Assembly: GCA_039029935.1 (NCBI GenBank)
Contig: JBCCFC010000885.1
Span: 1 to 5,942, forward strand
Direction: 5' to 3'
DNA from: G039029935 sp039029935
Lineage (GTDB): Bacteria; Chloroflexota; Anaerolineae; Caldilineales; Caldilineaceae
DNA: 5,942 bases
Position numbers and translations under genes: made by a program. This document shows, one piece after another, positions 4,850-5,942 of this stretch. The first letter of the stretch is position 1. Every line of letters starts with the position of its first letter. The notes beneath the pieces are model-generated. The model had not been told where the DNA came from. It worked only from the letters and a program-made list of their open reading frames with translations, and ran no database searches.

Positions 4850-5920
4850 ATGACGAAGATGAATGATCCAAAAGAAATACTGAAGCTGATTAAAATGCTC
4901 TCACCGCAGAGCCTGCCGAGACTGGAGTACCTCTCTCGCGAAGACCTGACTCTGACGAATGTTCGAGAAGGTGGTGTTCGGGAAAACGTTCCCATCACTG
5001 CGGGCATGCGTTACCCACATCCAACTGCGTATCCGCTGGGTGCAGAGAATGCGCACGGTGAAATCGAGATGCTCGGTGATGTTGAGGCAACCCACTGGTA
5101 TGCAGAAGCAGACGGGATCACCTGGCATTTCGTGACCACTGGTGATCCGAATAATGAGCCGTTCGTCCTTGTTCACGGCTTCCCAGAGAGCTGGTACACC
5201 TTCCACAACCAGATGCGAGACCTGTCCGATCAGTTCTACTGCATCGCTGTCGACACGCTTGGGAACGGTCAAAGCGACAAGCGGCTGGACATGGACTATC
5301 GCTACCCAGCAATCGCGGCATCGCTGGCAAAGCTGCTGGACACCATCGAGGTTGAGCGTTTCAACCTTGGCGGACACGACCGTGGGTCGGTGATCTCAGA
5401 CCATCTCCTGAATGTCGAGGGCATGAAGCAGCGTGTTCTGCGCTACGTCCGAATGCAGCAGTCCGCCAACGAGCCGCACGGCGACCCCAAGCCACCACAC
5501 AAGCTGTTCGCCTCATCGTGGTTTCCAATGCTCATGAAATGGACAGGTTTCCCTCGGTTGGCATACGCGGCCAGTGCGTACCGTGTGGAAGGCATCACGT
5601 CGGAAGTATTGTCTCGGCTGGATCATGAGGTTAAGTACAACGGGATCGCCGAAGCCTCACCACGACAATTTGACAACACCAGCCTGGAGCAAGAGCTTGA
5701 GGATCGCCACAATTTTTTGTTCGCAAAGATGACTATGCCAGTGCTGTTTTTGCAAGGTAAAAACGACCCCGGCCAGCACCCGGAAGAGTACGAAAACACG
5801 CCAGACTTCGTCGCCAATGGGCGGGTTCAGTTCATCGACGGCAACCATTTCTTCCAGCTAGGTGTACCAGAGGCAGCAACTGCAGCGATGCGGGCGTTCT
5901 TGTCCGAACCGCTGCCATAG
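4850..5920 (+). CDS. Alpha/beta hydrolase with Asp nucleophile (epoxide hydrolase / dehalogenase-like)
   Basis: A cytoplasmic enzyme of about 356 residues (numbering below from the ATG at 4847). The oxyanion motif is HGFPESW (110-116). The nucleophile elbow GGHDRGS carries Asp178, the pattern of epoxide hydrolases and fluoroacetate/haloalkane dehalogenases, which attack through an ester intermediate, rather than the Ser of esterases. The acid is probably Asp307 in QGKNDPG and the base His334 in DGNHFFQLGVPE, so the triad is complete. A cap domain falls at about 205-290. Unusually, some 80 residues precede the hydrolase core; they are not a signal peptide. GGAGG at 4841-4845 leaves only 1 nt to the ATG at 4847, 4 nt to 4850 and 13 nt to 4859, so 4850 is preferred. 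Tandem TAG TAG ends it. Expression is probably repressed by the divergent TetR. Epoxide hydrolysis versus dehalogenation cannot be decided, because the cap residues were not assigned. Confidence 0.92.
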   Translation: MTKMNDPKEILKLIKMLSPQSLPRLEYLSREDLTLTNVREGGVRENVPITAGMRYPHPTAYPLGAENAHGEIEMLGDVEATHWYAEADGITWHFVTTGDPNNEPFVLVHGFPESWYTFHNQMRDLSDQFYCIAVDTLGNGQSDKRLDMDYRYPAIAASLAKLLDTIEVERFNLGGHDRGSVISDHLLNVEGMKQRVLRYVRMQQSANEPHGDPKPPHKLFASSWFPMLMKWTGFPRLAYAASAYRVEGITSEVLSRLDHEVKYNGIAEASPRQFDNTSLEQELEDRHNFLFAKMTMPVLFLQGKNDPGQHPEEYENTPDFVANGRVQFIDGNHFFQLGVPEAATAAMRAFLSEPLP

Positions 5921-5942
5921 TAGCCATAGAAGTCTACACAAG

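Noticed and set aside
4901..5377. 158-codon minus-strand open frame inside the plus-strand hydrolase
   Set aside because: Antisense shadow over the catalytic core (HGFP and GHDRG motifs are in the plus frame); no ribosome site or family resemblance.

Overview
This is a bacterial window of moderate GC, with sigma70-like promoters, purine-rich Shine-Dalgarno sites and compact genes. No rRNA, tRNA, CRISPR array, transposase or phage gene was seen. The gene content (a TetR-type repressor, two different alpha/beta hydrolases, an AhpD/CMD-like protein and a ChrR-like cupin) suits a free-living heterotroph with xenobiotic or ester catabolism. The phylum cannot be fixed from the sequence. Chloroflexota is only a weak personal guess, from protein style and the abundance of hairpin-type intergenic repeats.

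Layout, left to right. Positions 1-273 (minus) hold the 5' part of a ChrR-like cupin gene that leaves the window at the left edge. It carries an apparent one-base deletion near codon 20. Positions 299-871 (minus) hold a carboxymuconolactone decarboxylase/AhpD-fold protein with a CxxC motif, 25 bp upstream of the cupin and probably co-transcribed with it from an extended -10 promoter near 934-942. Positions 1035-2717 (minus) encode a CocE/NonD-type serine hydrolase. The spacer 2718-2989 holds a perfect 20-bp-arm palindrome, a weak terminator and an open frame that continues past the end of the next gene. Positions 2990-3601 (minus) encode a 203-residue protein I do not recognise. The gene-free stretch 3602-4006 holds a MITE-like hairpin repeat, a 9-bp palindrome and a lone extended -10 box. 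Positions 4007-4669 (minus) encode a TetR-family regulator. Positions 4850-5920 (plus) encode an alpha/beta hydrolase with an Asp nucleophile, of the epoxide hydrolase/haloacid (haloalkane) dehalogenase type, divergent from the TetR gene.

How they may work together (inference): the TetR/hydrolase divergent spacer (4670-4849) is the best-organised regulatory region. A perfect 16-bp palindrome lies exactly between the two predicted -35 boxes, and a second inverted repeat covers the predicted hydrolase start site. This is the usual arrangement for a repressor that controls both itself and the divergent enzyme. Five codirectional minus-strand genes follow, but the 405, 272 and 163 bp gaps argue for several transcripts rather than one operon. 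An Asp-nucleophile hydrolase, a CocE-type esterase, a CMD/AhpD-like protein and a cupin together would fit turnover or detoxification of an ester, epoxide or halogenated compound. The substrate cannot be read from the sequence.
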